Shown here: in pieces, positions 43,667 to 55,400 of the stretch | How the letters are laid out: each line of letters begins with the position of its first letter | Position numbering within the stretch: position 1 is the first letter of the stretch | Assembly: GCF_021347895.1 (NCBI RefSeq) | Contig: NC_067129.1 | Coordinates: forward strand, 32,029,690-32,093,689 | Length of the DNA: 64,000 bases | From: Acanthochromis polyacanthus | Lineage: Eukaryota > Chordata > Actinopteri > Pomacentridae | Reading direction: 5' to 3' | Translations under genes and position numbers: made by a program | The notes under the pieces: model-generated | Told to the model about the DNA's origin: nothing | Database searches by the model: none | The model's input: the letters and a program-made list of their open reading frames with translations, nothing else

Positions 43667-44121
43667 CACTACAGATCCCATACAGACTTACGGAGCGGGA
43701 TATAAATGAAAATGTTTCTTCACTGTCATGCTAAAATAAACCACAGCATTTAGCCTCGAGTACAAAAACATATTTTGGGTGTTTTATATTCACTTTTTGG
43801 TCTCTTCCTCAACGTTATTCCTCTCTCCTACAATGTTGATTACAATTACATGCAAATTAGGCAATGACATCATTGAGCAACTTTTAGGATAGCCAACAGC
43901 AACTTTCCTGACTGAGGAGTTGGCAACAGTGTGAATAGAGTCTGGTTATATTGTGAGGAGAAATGGGCTGATTGACACTGGTGCACCTGCTCCTGTTTCT
44001 GCTGATTAGCTGCAGAGGATTGCCTTCACCTGTCGCCGCAACACACAGCACACCTAAAAAGGAAGCTAATACACAGGGAAGGAGGGGCCCTATCTAGAGC
44101 CTGCAGAGGCAGGCCTAACAG

Positions 44122-45240
44122 TTTATAATTGCACACTTTTTTGTTTACTCTTGCACACTATTTACCCTACACATAAATCACTTTAACATTGGTAAATTCT
44201 TTGCATGGGACAATTTGCAATTTATATTTTCCTTATTGTGCATTTTTACTCATGGTGAGACTCTGTCTGCTGTAACAACCAAAGTCCTTCCTATGGCACT
44301 GAATACAGATGCACAAATAACCAACTAAACTGGTTGCACCTCAATTTGTTGTGGGCTAGCTAATGCTAGCATGTTCAGGCTAGCTAATGCTAGCGTTACA
44401 AGCTCATTCTAATTACTACTTCCAATTTTTCTACAGCTTGCAGTGACTGTGGCTCAGCTGGCAGAGTGGTTACCCTCAAATCATAAGATCATGGCATCTG
44501 TACCAACTTTTCAAGATTTAACTGTACAAGCTGCAGATACGAAATTCATACGAATCATGGCTCCAAAACTAAATGTGAATCATGCTAAGAAGATGTGTGC
44601 TATGAATTCTTGTGCTGTTGTGTGTAATTGTTGATTTTCTATTGTTTTTTTTAAAATGTGAGAACAAATGAAACTTTAATTAAATAAACTTGACTTTAAC
44701 ATTTTACTGCTCTGACATTCATGCACCGACAGACTCCATTTAAGGCTTAAAATACTCCCAAGGCTTTGATATTTTAATTTATGACTTTACATTGGGTATA
44801 AATGCTTAATTTAAATATTTGTAACTGAATTACCAATGTAAGCACACTTATAGTTTAAACAGAATATGAAGGCTGTCATCATCTATAGTGTGTCTGGTTA
44901 TAGCCCGGTCAGTAGACTCTGAAATGTTCTTTTAGGATGCAAGTAATTCGATTTCGGACACGTACAAAAGTACTGTTCAAAGGGCATTTTAACAGGACTG
45001 TGTGGTATTTGTGCTTAATGAGTTCCTTTACAGTGTTGACTTCATACTAACAATCTTTGTCAGTCACAAAATGTGCAAAGTGTGTGTTTTTTGTCTACAC
45101 GAATATCAATTTTTTTCAAGGGGAGTTAATTGCTGTTTTTCATTTGTTTGACTTGTCATCTTAAGTTGTGTCAATCCCTAAGACAGATCAGACCATTAAA
45201 TAATGCTGTGGCAGACATTTGTGTTCTTTGATTGCCCTCG
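44122..45240 (+). repeat. Block D3, right part, and spacer
   Basis: 'ataattgcacacttttttgt' to 'tgtaacaaccaaa' continues D3. 44345-44400 has the 'gctagcatgttcaggctagc' motif of the left flank. 44445-44510 looks like a tRNA-type SINE head (gtggctcagctggcagagtgg). The rest is AT-rich and featureless. Confidence 0.5.
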
Positions 45241-45959
45241 AGTGATACTTCAACTTAACAGCAGAAAGATGGATGTGGAGAACCCAGAACTCGATCAAAC
45301 ATGCTGAGTTTCTGGTGGTTGTGGTACCAAGAGACACAAATCAACCATAGACACACAATGAGTGCTAAAGACAAGCTGTAGATTACCCTGTAACATCCTA
45401 GTCCATATTTGGGATAAGAAAATGGAAATATATCCAAATTACAAAAACAGTTCTTACTTATATTGGGATTATTACTTTTTATGTATTGCCTATTATAACT
45501 CAATGGGATGACTATAAATAACAGATAACTACAAAATAACCACAAAGAGAAACAGAATTACTACCAAGAGACACAAAACAACCACAAATAAAAGCAAAAT
45601 TACCACAAATGGACACAAATAAGTACAAAGAAAGAAAACAACTGAAGGCAACTGAACTGTCATGTGGCCAGCAAAACATAAACGTGTTGTACTGTGAAAT
45701 CAGGAACATCTTTGTTGTATTAAAGTGTTTAGAAGAATCCCACTTTACACACAATCGATCTGTTGTGTGTGTTTTCACTTTAAGTTTCACTTTTGTTTCC
45801 AGAGGCGCCTGAACTTTGAAATTTGTTCTACAGGTCGCGGTTTGAATTACACATGCATAAAAGATAAGACTTTCCTCTCCACAGCAGCAGAGCGTCAGTA
45901 CATGTTCCTCACAGCAGATACTTTATATTTGTATTTTTGATCAACATCCTCATCTAAAC
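45241..45959 (+). promoter_or_regulatory. 5' region of gene B
   Basis: Same block as 1741-3475 without the piggyBac-type insertion. 'tttcacttttgtttccag' (ending 45801) is the counterpart acceptor. An in-frame TGA lies just 5' of the start codon. No core promoter element was recognised. Confidence 0.45.
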
Positions 45960-46448
45960 ATGCCAATGGAGACACGGAGAAACAGGAGAGGATATGAAGA
46001 ACATTTCGTCAGTGGTCGACACTTAAACCTGAATGATTTGAAGCAGGAAGCTCGACATTTGAGAAACCAGTACCTCTGCAACAACATCGTCCCAAACTCA
46101 CCAAAGCCGGAGCTCCATGTGACTCGTCTGAAACACGACACAGATCAAGACGGGTTGAGTGGCATCAGGAAGGACGAAGGCTTCAGAGTTCCATACGGAG
46201 GCTCAGATGATCCACATGCAGGCGTCCTGTTGTGGTGGAGTCTGGCTGTGGGCCATGAGGAGGTGAAGTCAGCTGAGACGAGGCTCCTGCAACAGAAATT
46301 CAGAAACGTCACAGAGGATGAGGTCGCCATGCATCCCAGCTTCCTCTATAAGTTTACCAGCTCTCCAGCATTCTCAGAGGAGTCCAGACTGGGTTCATAC
46401 CGCTTCACCTTCAACCTGAAGGACGTACTGGAGGCCTACAGCCTGCAG
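45960..46448 (+). CDS. Gene B exon 1 (N-module)
   Basis: 163 codons, phase 0 donor CTGCAG|GTAGGA. It starts [11 protein letters not shown], has [13 protein letters not shown], then the [19 protein letters not shown] block. The stop codon just upstream fixes the start at this ATG or the second one at 45966. Confidence 0.8.
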
Positions 46449-49400
46449 GTAGGAACTCTGGAAAATCCTTTCTAATACACAGTGGTGAACAAAAGTTTCT
46501 GTACACTTGTAAATAATGTTTATATAATGCCAATCTAGAGTTTTCAATGACTCCTATAAGTCTGAATTTTCCATGATTGAATCAATAACACATGCGTCTT
46601 TATCACAAAAACAAAGTTTACATTTCAGTTCTTTCATAGATTTATTAAATACCTGCTGTCTATGACAAAATCTGCTGGGTCAAAAACACATACAGCAACT
46701 GGAATGATCAAATTAGTCAAATTTTCTTAGTGTAGTCTGAAGTTTTTCTGAGTGATTGGTGGTGAACTGGTGACTCCTCTGAGCCAAATTTAAATAGAAC
46801 CCACTTGATCCACTGGTTAGACTCAGATACAGAAACTACAGTGGGAAAGTCTGAGGAGCTCACCAAACAAAGCAAATAAAATTTCTGTTTGTATATTTTT
46901 GACCAAACAGATTTTGGCATATTTCCCAAAAACCTTCAATAAATCTATAAAAGAACCAAAATACGTGATTGTATTTTCTGTTTGTTTGTTTTTGTGACAA
47001 AAGTGCATGTGTTTCAATGGTTCCATCATAGAAAATCCAGTTATAGGAGTCACTGGAAAATCTAGACTGCCATGATACATTTGGTCTGATGGTAACTTTT
47101 GCTCATGACTGTATCTACAAGTTCAGTTCTTCATATAATGTCAGCTGTCCTGCGGTGAGTAATAAGCTGCCATCAGAGGTGATGATCTGTGTTTTGTTGG
47201 TACATTTACAGACTCTGATGAATGAATCCTTCTTGTACAGTCAGGTGTTAGTCCTCCAGTAAAACTTCTGTTGTTGTTTCAGTTTTGCTCTGGAGATCAG
47301 CCGGTCATGAGGGTCTATGAAACTGTCCTGCACAAACAGGAAGTGCAGCATACTGTGTTGGTCCACAGTCCAGACAATCAGGAGCTCTTCTCTAACTATT
47401 ATCCTCTGCTGGTTGATGACCCCCACGCCGTCTGTGTTTACAAAGACGGCTACTTCATCTGGAGGCCGTATGCCATGAGTGATGAACACAGGTAAGACCT
47501 ACAAAGAGATAAATGTAACGGGCTCAGCTGAAGTAACTGAAACCATCCATCCATCATCTATACACCACTTAATCCTCATCAGGGTTGCAGAGGGCTGGAG
47601 CCTATCCCAGCTGACTCGGGCGAAGGCAGGGGACACCCTGGACAGGTCACCAGTCTGTCACAGGGCTACATATACAGACAAACAATCACACTCGCATTCA
47701 CACCTACGGACAATTTAGAGTAACCAATTAACCTCAGCATATTTTTGGACTGTGGGAGGAAGCCGGAGTGCCCGGAGAAAACCCATGCATGCACAGGGAG
47801 AACATGCAAACTCCATGCAGAAAGATCCTGGGAATATGACCGGGGATCTTTTAGCTGCAAGGCGAAAGTGCTAACCATCACGCCACTGTGCAGCCCGAGC
47901 CGAAACCAGAACATGAATAATAGGAGAATCTATCGACATTATGAAAGCTGTCGTCACTTGAGTTGTTGTAGTTGATGATAATATTTCTGTTTGTTGCTGT
48001 GTGACATTCCTGTCAGGTATGAACTGGTGGAGAGACCGGGAGAAAACCAGATGTATGCTCAGGAGTGTAACAAAAAACGGTTTAATATTTGGGATCATGT
48101 CACCATCGCTCTGCATGTGGGCAAACAGGTATCTTCACTGCTTATTCTCTGGAAACTGCTGAAGTCTTTAATGCACCCACAGTTGTTAAAAAAAAAAGTC
48201 CCTTTTTTGTGCAACCTCTGTTTTGTCCAGTACATCAGAAAGCATCTTTAAAAAGAAAAGTTAATTTGAATCATGGAATCACGCACTATTGAGTAACTTT
48301 ATATTGAAGTTACAGCTTGTATTAACAATTTCAACTAGTCTCATTTTATAAACATGAAAAATTTAGCTTGTCTTGTCATTCTGCTGTATTTATTTTTCAG
48401 GTGCTGAAGTTCGATGCTGATCAACTGAGAAAGAACCTCAAGTTCTGCCACCAGGGTGAACCAGCTATCGGGACTTTTGATAGTTTCGAGGAGGCTAAAA
48501 ACCAAGTTAACGATCTGTGGCCACTGGAGGAGGAGTGTTCACTAAAGCAGCGTTTCACAGGTATTACAGCTGAAACTCACTGAGCTGAACTGACTTCACA
48601 ATCACCAGCTTTTCTTTGATCATTCTGGATGAAAACTTGATTCTATTGACTGTATGAACCTGTTTACCCCGAAAAACACGAACACCTGGGAAGATTTGAA
48701 AACGGCAAAAATGACAGAAAAGTCCAAGAAACTACAGTTCGGCTGTGTTTGGACTTTTTTATTGTAAAGTAAGAAGCTGTTGCTGCAGTGTTGGCTTCTT
48801 AAAATGATTTACACAGTTTACGTTGAAACGATGAACAAGTACAAGCAAAAACAGACAAAAATGTGGAAAAAATGGGATTTCCTGTGGCCAAAAATATCAT
48901 CATTAATTCGTCAAAGCGAAAACCAACTTAGTATTTTGAAGTTTGGAATTTTTTTCAGTGTGCTGGATCAGCATATATCTACAGCGAGTAACCATGACAA
49001 CAGAGATGTAGATGTCAACAAGTTAACAGCTCATTCATTTGTAAAATTACAAAAACATGGCTGAGCAGCTTACTAATCTGAAAGACGCTGTTAAATTATA
49101 TTCATTATTTGTCAACTACATGCACAATAATTTTATTACTACATTATTTACAATCATTCTGAACAATATTAAAGTCATTTTAGCTTTTTTAAAATAGGTT
49201 TTTGAGTTTTTTAAATTAATGTAAGGACAATCTTGAAGTCATTATTGACCGATTTTGAGACATTTCGGGGGAAAAAATTGAATCACGCACAAGTCATTCT
49301 GTACAACTTTCATGTTCTTAAAAACACCAGATGATTCTGATGCACCTGTACACATCATCAGTAATGTAACCTGGGGTCATAGGGTGTTTCGGGTCTTTCA

Positions 49401-52400
49401 ACATTAGACACCCTCGCCCAGGCGACCCAGCTGCGGTTGATCAAGTCACAGCTTGTGTACAGGTAGCATTTGCTTCCCCCCATGGCTCTCCTCTCTGGAT
49501 CCTGAGCCATCTTGACGCTTTCTCCGCTGCTTCGGTGATGTTCACGTCATTTTAGCCAAATATTTTAATACTTTTTGACATTTTTGGAGTAATCTTGGGC
49601 AAGTTTTTAGTCATGTGGGACAAACTTTGACTTATTTTGGCAAAATAAATTTCAATCATTTTGGGCAAATTTCAAATAATTTTGGAGCTTAAATTGAGAT
49701 TCAGTTTTGTCTTCATTTCCTTTAATTTCTAAAACAGAGGCAAAGTAGTTGGAAAAGTTAACATGAACAGCAGAAAAGAAATGAAAATATCACATTTTTT
49801 ACCACCAGAGTTGATGTTTTGTCTCTCTGTGCCAGACCTCAGACTGGTTCTTGTTGGGAGGACTGGATCAGGGAAGAGCTCCAGTGGAAACAACATACTG
49901 GCAAGAGACGCCTTCAGTACTGGCGGTGCTGCTGCAGGTAACACTGGATGTTTACTCCATGTGGAGCCACCTTTTGTCCAGGATTGGTAATGCCTTTGTG
50001 CGCTTGGAAAAATTGTTGATTCTACATTTCAGAGAAGTTAAACTTGAAGTTTCATCATTTATAATTTACACCAGGGGTCACTAACTGCTGGACCGAGGTC
50101 CAGAAGCGGATCCAGACGCCATCTTATATGGACCCGAACCTATAATCAGTCAATTCTAATGTGATAATAAATTTGATGGGTCACTTCTATTTTACCAGTG
50201 CAGCTTTTCCAGTGTTTGCTGCTTTGGTTATCAGCTCAGGAAACACACAGACTAGTTACGTACCAGTTCAGCCACCCCACATGACACTACTCAGCCAATG
50301 AAGACTCTGGTGCTAAACATCGCAGCTCTGCCTTCAGAAAACAGTTGAGAGGAGAGCAACAGAGAGAAGGATGGACAAAAAGAAAAATATATAAATCAAC
50401 ACCGAGAGAAAAACATGCTGACCATGTTTGGCTCAACATACAGCTGTGAGGCAGCTTTTCAACTATAATACTATTACAACTATAACTAAAGAGCACCAAA
50501 TGTGTTTGAGAACGACCCTGACACCATTCAGGCCACAATTCAAAATACTGCAGGGCAAACTACAGCTCAGTTCTCCCATTAAGCAGCAGGGGTAGAAGAC
50601 AGGGTAAAAATGTTAAAGTGTTCAATTGTTTAATTTGTTTGTAGACTGAGGTACTATTAAAGATGTATTTAAGTTGGTTCAGGTTGTTCAGTCATTATTT
50701 TTGTCAAGTTCTGCACTTTATTCTAAGATGTACAGTTATATCAAAATGTATTTATTAATAAATGTTGTCAAAATGTTTTTGAACCATACTGAATTTAATT
50801 GATTTGACGGTCAGTTATTGATTACATGCAGACGCTAATAAAACTATTAGGTTACATCAACATATATGACAGGAAATTAACTTTTGGGACATGGTGTAAA
50901 CTGTGTTTCTTCTCCTCAGGGAACGCTCACTGCTGTCTGCAGATGGAGAAGGTGTTCGACTGGGAGGTGACCGTCGTTGACACTCCTGGACTCTCGGAAA
51001 CGTTTGAAATACAGACGGAGATCTTAAAATGCATCAACATGTTGGCCCCGGAGCCTCACGCCTTCCTGCTGGTCATCAAGGTGGGGCCCCAAATCAATGA
51101 AGAACAAGACACTGTGAGGCAGATGGAGGAGATCTTTGGAAAGAATGTCTGGTGGTACACCTTCATAGTCCTCACTTCTGACATTCAGTCAGAGATGGAC
51201 GTCCAAATTCTGGAAAAAACCAAAACTGAGCTGAAGAAGATCCTGCCCAGTAGAGTTAAAGACAGATGCTACGTCCTCAACAACAACCAGCAGGTCTGGG
51301 ATTTGCTGGACGAGGTGGCCAAGATGGCTGTAGAGAACAAAGTTTACTCCTGCAAGGATAGAGTCATCCAGGGTGAGATCACAGATGTTGATGGTGCAAT
51401 TACAGGATGAAAAAAATATTTTTTACGCACTGATTTTTTTTCACAGATGTATAAAATCAAGAGTACTTTAAATGGATGGCTTTATTGTGTTTTTAACAAA
51501 AGAACACAGCACAAAATAAAAAAAAAAAAAACACAAATGCGCCTATATGTTAAGTTAAGGTTTCACGAAACAACCCTCGGAGAAAATAACTTTTTCTTTC
51601 ATCATTACTTGGCATATAACCTTGTACAGCTTATCTCCAGGAAGTTTGAGGTTTTTCAAGGTTTCAGTCATGTTGGAGATCTTTGGGGTGATTTTGAACA
51701 AATTTTAGTAATGCTGAACAACTTTTCAGCTATGTTTGAAAAAGAAATGCAGACACTTTGGACACATTTGAGTCATTTTGGACACATTTTAGTTCTTTTC
51801 GAGCTTAGCTCGTTGTACACAGTTTTGTACTCATTTCCCCGAAACTTTACAGCAGCGGTGAAAAGTGGAATGACCCACAAACAACCAAGAGAAACGTAAA
51901 AAGGAAATACTGCAGGTGGCAATGAACTTCAACAATCCTTTAACATCTGTAGCTTGTAACAGCAGATGGGATGTTTTGTGTCTCTTTGTTCCTGTGCCAG
52001 ACCTCAGACTGGTTCTTGTTGGGAAGACTGGATCAGGGAAGAGCTCCAGTGGAAACATCATACTGGAAAGAGACGCCTTCAGTACTGGTTTTGCTGCTGC
52101 CAGTTCATCATCAGGTAACATGGGATGACTATAAATCTTGTAAATATTATCAAAGATAATTTACAATACTGGCTGTTGACAACCTGCAAGCCAGTTCAAG
52201 TAAATGCAGTCTGTGCTTCTTGCGAAAGGTGTTGCTTCTATCTAAGATAGTGAGGATTGTGGTGTTACCTTCAGAGCGAGGTAGACCAGTAATGTGGGAC
52301 CAGGGATGGTGTGGTTCAGGAAGAAGTTGGAGGAGGATGGAGGAAGCTCTGTGTGAAGCTTAGCTACAGGCACAGGTGGAGAAAACTGAATCACTGACGA

Positions 52401-55400
52401 AGGAGGCCAATGGTTCTGTAAAACCCACAGAGGAAGAATGTCCTCACTGAAACACAGACATTGGAACAGGCGATTTGATGGACAGTTTTCATGGAGTAGA
52501 TGGTCACGTTGTGCCTCTTAGACCACCTGCTTGATCTCCCAACTGGACACTCCCATCACACAGGAGGAGTTAATGGTTTTCACCCTCAAGTCTTCCTCAG
52601 GGGATATGACTTGGCGAGGGGCCGATGGGCTTCATGTCATTGGGACCAGGCTGGTAGTTAAAGGTGAAACTAAATCATCCCAGGAACGAAGTCCACTGAG
52701 CCTGGTAAGAGCTGAGTCAGGAAGCATTTTGTAGATATGAAAAGTTTCTGGTTCGTCCAGGCCACAAAGCGATGCATTGAGGCCTCCAACCAGCGCTTCC
52801 ATTCCTGAAGGGCCAGGACCACAGCTAGCAGTTCTGTCTCGATGCTGTCTGGACCTATCTCAGATTCTGAAAGAGTACCTTTTCCACCTTTAATCTTGGC
52901 CACGATAATGCTTCCAGAATTTGGTTGTGAAAGTAATGCATTTTGGTCAAGCAAAACATTTATATACTGGGACCTGACAGTTTGACGAGACAAACAAACA
53001 AACAGAACGTGACTGACCAGGTGTAGCCAGTTTTGGTGACAAACAATCAAACATTTTGTCCAGTGGAGGTAATGAACTTTTTGGAACTTGGTGTAAACTG
53101 TGTTTCTTCTCCTCAGGGAACGTTCACTGCTGTCTGCAGATGGAGAAGGTGTTCGACTGGGAGGTGACCATCGTTGACACTCCTGGACTCTCAGAAAAAT
53201 TAGAAATACAGAAGGAGATCTTAAAATGCATCGCCATGTCAGCCCCAGGGCCCCACGCCTTCCTGCTGGTCATTAAGGTGGGGCCCCAAATCAATGAAGA
53301 ACAAGACACTGTGAGGCAGATGGAGGAGATCTTTGGAGAGAACGTCTGGAGCCACACCTTCGTAGTCCTCACCTACGACAACAAGTTGGAGATGGACGTC
53401 CAAATTTTGGAAGAAAACAAAACTGAGCTGAAGAAGATCCTGCCCAGTCGAGTGAAAGACAGATGCTACGTCCTCAACAACAACCAGCAGGTCTGGGATC
53501 TGCTGGACGAGGTGGCCAAGATGGCTGTAGAGAACAAAGTTTACTCCTTCAAGGATAGAGTCATCCAGGGTGAGATCACAGATGCTGATGGTGCAATTAT
53601 AGGCTCAAGAATGTTTTTTATACACTGATTTATTTCACAGATGTAAAAAATTAAGAGTATTTTAAATGAATGGTTTTATTGTGTTTTTAACAAAAGAACA
53701 CGACGCGAAATCATAAATCAAAACACCAATATGCCTCATGTTAAGATTTCATGAAACGACCCTCAGAGAAAATAACTTTTTCTTTCGTCATTACTTGGTG
53801 TATAACTTTGCACAGCTTATCTCCAGGACGTTTGAGGTGTTGGCTCTTTTGGACAAGGTTTCAGTAATGTTGGAGATCTTTGAGGTGATTTTGAACATAT
53901 TTTTAGTGATGTTGCACAACTTTTCGGCTATGTTTGAAAAAGAAATGCAGACACTTTGGACACATTTGAGTCATTTTGGACACATTTTGAGTTATTTTGG
54001 AGCTCAGCTTGTTATACACAGTTTTGTCCCTATTTTCCTGAATCTTTACAGCAGCGGTGAAAAGTGGAATGACCCACAAAGAACCAAGAGAAATGTTAAT
54101 AGGAAATACTGCAGGTGGCAATGAACTTCAACAATCCTTTAACATCTGTAGCTTCTAACAGCAGATGGGATGTTTTGCCTCTCTTTGTTCCTGTGACAGA
54201 CCTCAGACTGGTTCTTGTTGGGAGGACTGGATCAGGGAAGAGCTCCAGTGGAAACATCATGCTGGAAAGAGACGCCTTCAGTACTGGTTTTGCTGCTGAG
54301 AGTTCATCATCAGGTAACATGGCTATAAATCTGGTAAATATTATCAAAGATAGTAAGTAAGTGCAGTCTGTGCTCCTCGTGAAAGGTGTTGCTTCTATAG
54401 TGCGGATTGTGATGTTACCTTCAGAGAAAGGTAGATCAATAGTATGGGATCAGGGATGGAGTGGTTCAGGAAGAAGTCTGAGGAGGCTGGAGGAAGCTCG
54501 GTGTGAAGCTTAGCTTAGATGAAGAAGGCTGAACACCAGAATCACTGACGAAGGAGGCTGAGTGTTTTGTAAAACCCACGATGGAGGAACGTCCTCACTG
54601 GAACACTCAAGACCTGACAGACAATGGAACAAAGAGGTGATATGATGGATATTTTTCATGGAGTAGACGGTCACGTTGTGCCTCTTAGACCACCTGCTTG
54701 ATCTCCCACCTGGTTGCTTCCATCAAACAGGAGAACAAGTGAATGGTTTTCATACTCGAGTTTTGGCAGTAGATGAAGGTGAAATTAAATCATCCCAGGA
54801 ATGAAGCCCACCGAGCCTGATGAGAGCTGAGTCAGGAAGCATTTTATAGACATGAAAGGTTTTGTGGTCGGTCCAGGACACAAAGGTATATGTTAAGCCC
54901 TCCATCCAGTACTTCCACTCCTGGAGGACCAGGACCACAGCTGTTAGTTCTGTCCTGATGCTGTAGTTCCTGTCTGCAGACAACAAACCAGCCAGAAAAG
55001 AAGGAACAGCTTTTGATCACCAGAACAGTGTTGAGAAAAGACAGGTCTGATTCCAGTGTCGGTGGCATCAACCATGAACTGTTTGCAGAGATCTGAGTGA
55101 AAAAGCATGGGAACTAAGGTGAACAATTCCTGTGCAGTGAAAAATGAGCCTATAGTGACGAAAAATGAATTGAGCGCAACAAAACACCCAGAAACTGCTT
55201 GCAGTTCAGTGGGTTCAAGAAGATTATATTTACTTTTGCATGAAAACTGTGTTTCTTCTCCTCAGGGAATGCTCAGTGCTGTCTGCAGATGAAGAAGGTG
55301 TTCCACTGGAAGGTGACGGTCGTTGAGACTCCTGGATTCTCAGAAACACCTGAAGTGAAGACTGAGATCAGGAGATGTGTCGACATGTTGTCCCCGGGGC

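Larger units (their letters stand above)
41530..43931. mobile_element. hAT-like element (cagtgttgccaac ends), split by an LTR
   Basis: The left end is CAGTGTTGCCAACTTAGTGA; the right end reversed reads CACTGTTGCCAACTCC. The subterminal 'ctagcgacttttt' iterations are a familiar feature of a fish hAT group. Its own sequence is 41530-41842 and 43667-43931. No clear 8-bp duplication. Confidence 0.55.
40623..44121 (-). mobile_element. Candidate solo LTR carrying nested insertions
   Basis: The insertion splits block D3 between 'cctccttagttt' and 'ataattgcac'. On the minus strand it starts TGTTAGGCCTGCCTCTGC (44121), a usual LTR-like TG start. Its own sequence is 43932-44121 plus 40623-41529; the middle is the hAT-like element. 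A 4-bp GTTT at both edges could be the duplication. No internal retroelement genes are present. Confidence 0.45.

Noticed and set aside
47543..47901. Possible exon in gene B intron 2
   Set aside because: The sequence is a very common fish interspersed repeat and is absent from gene A.
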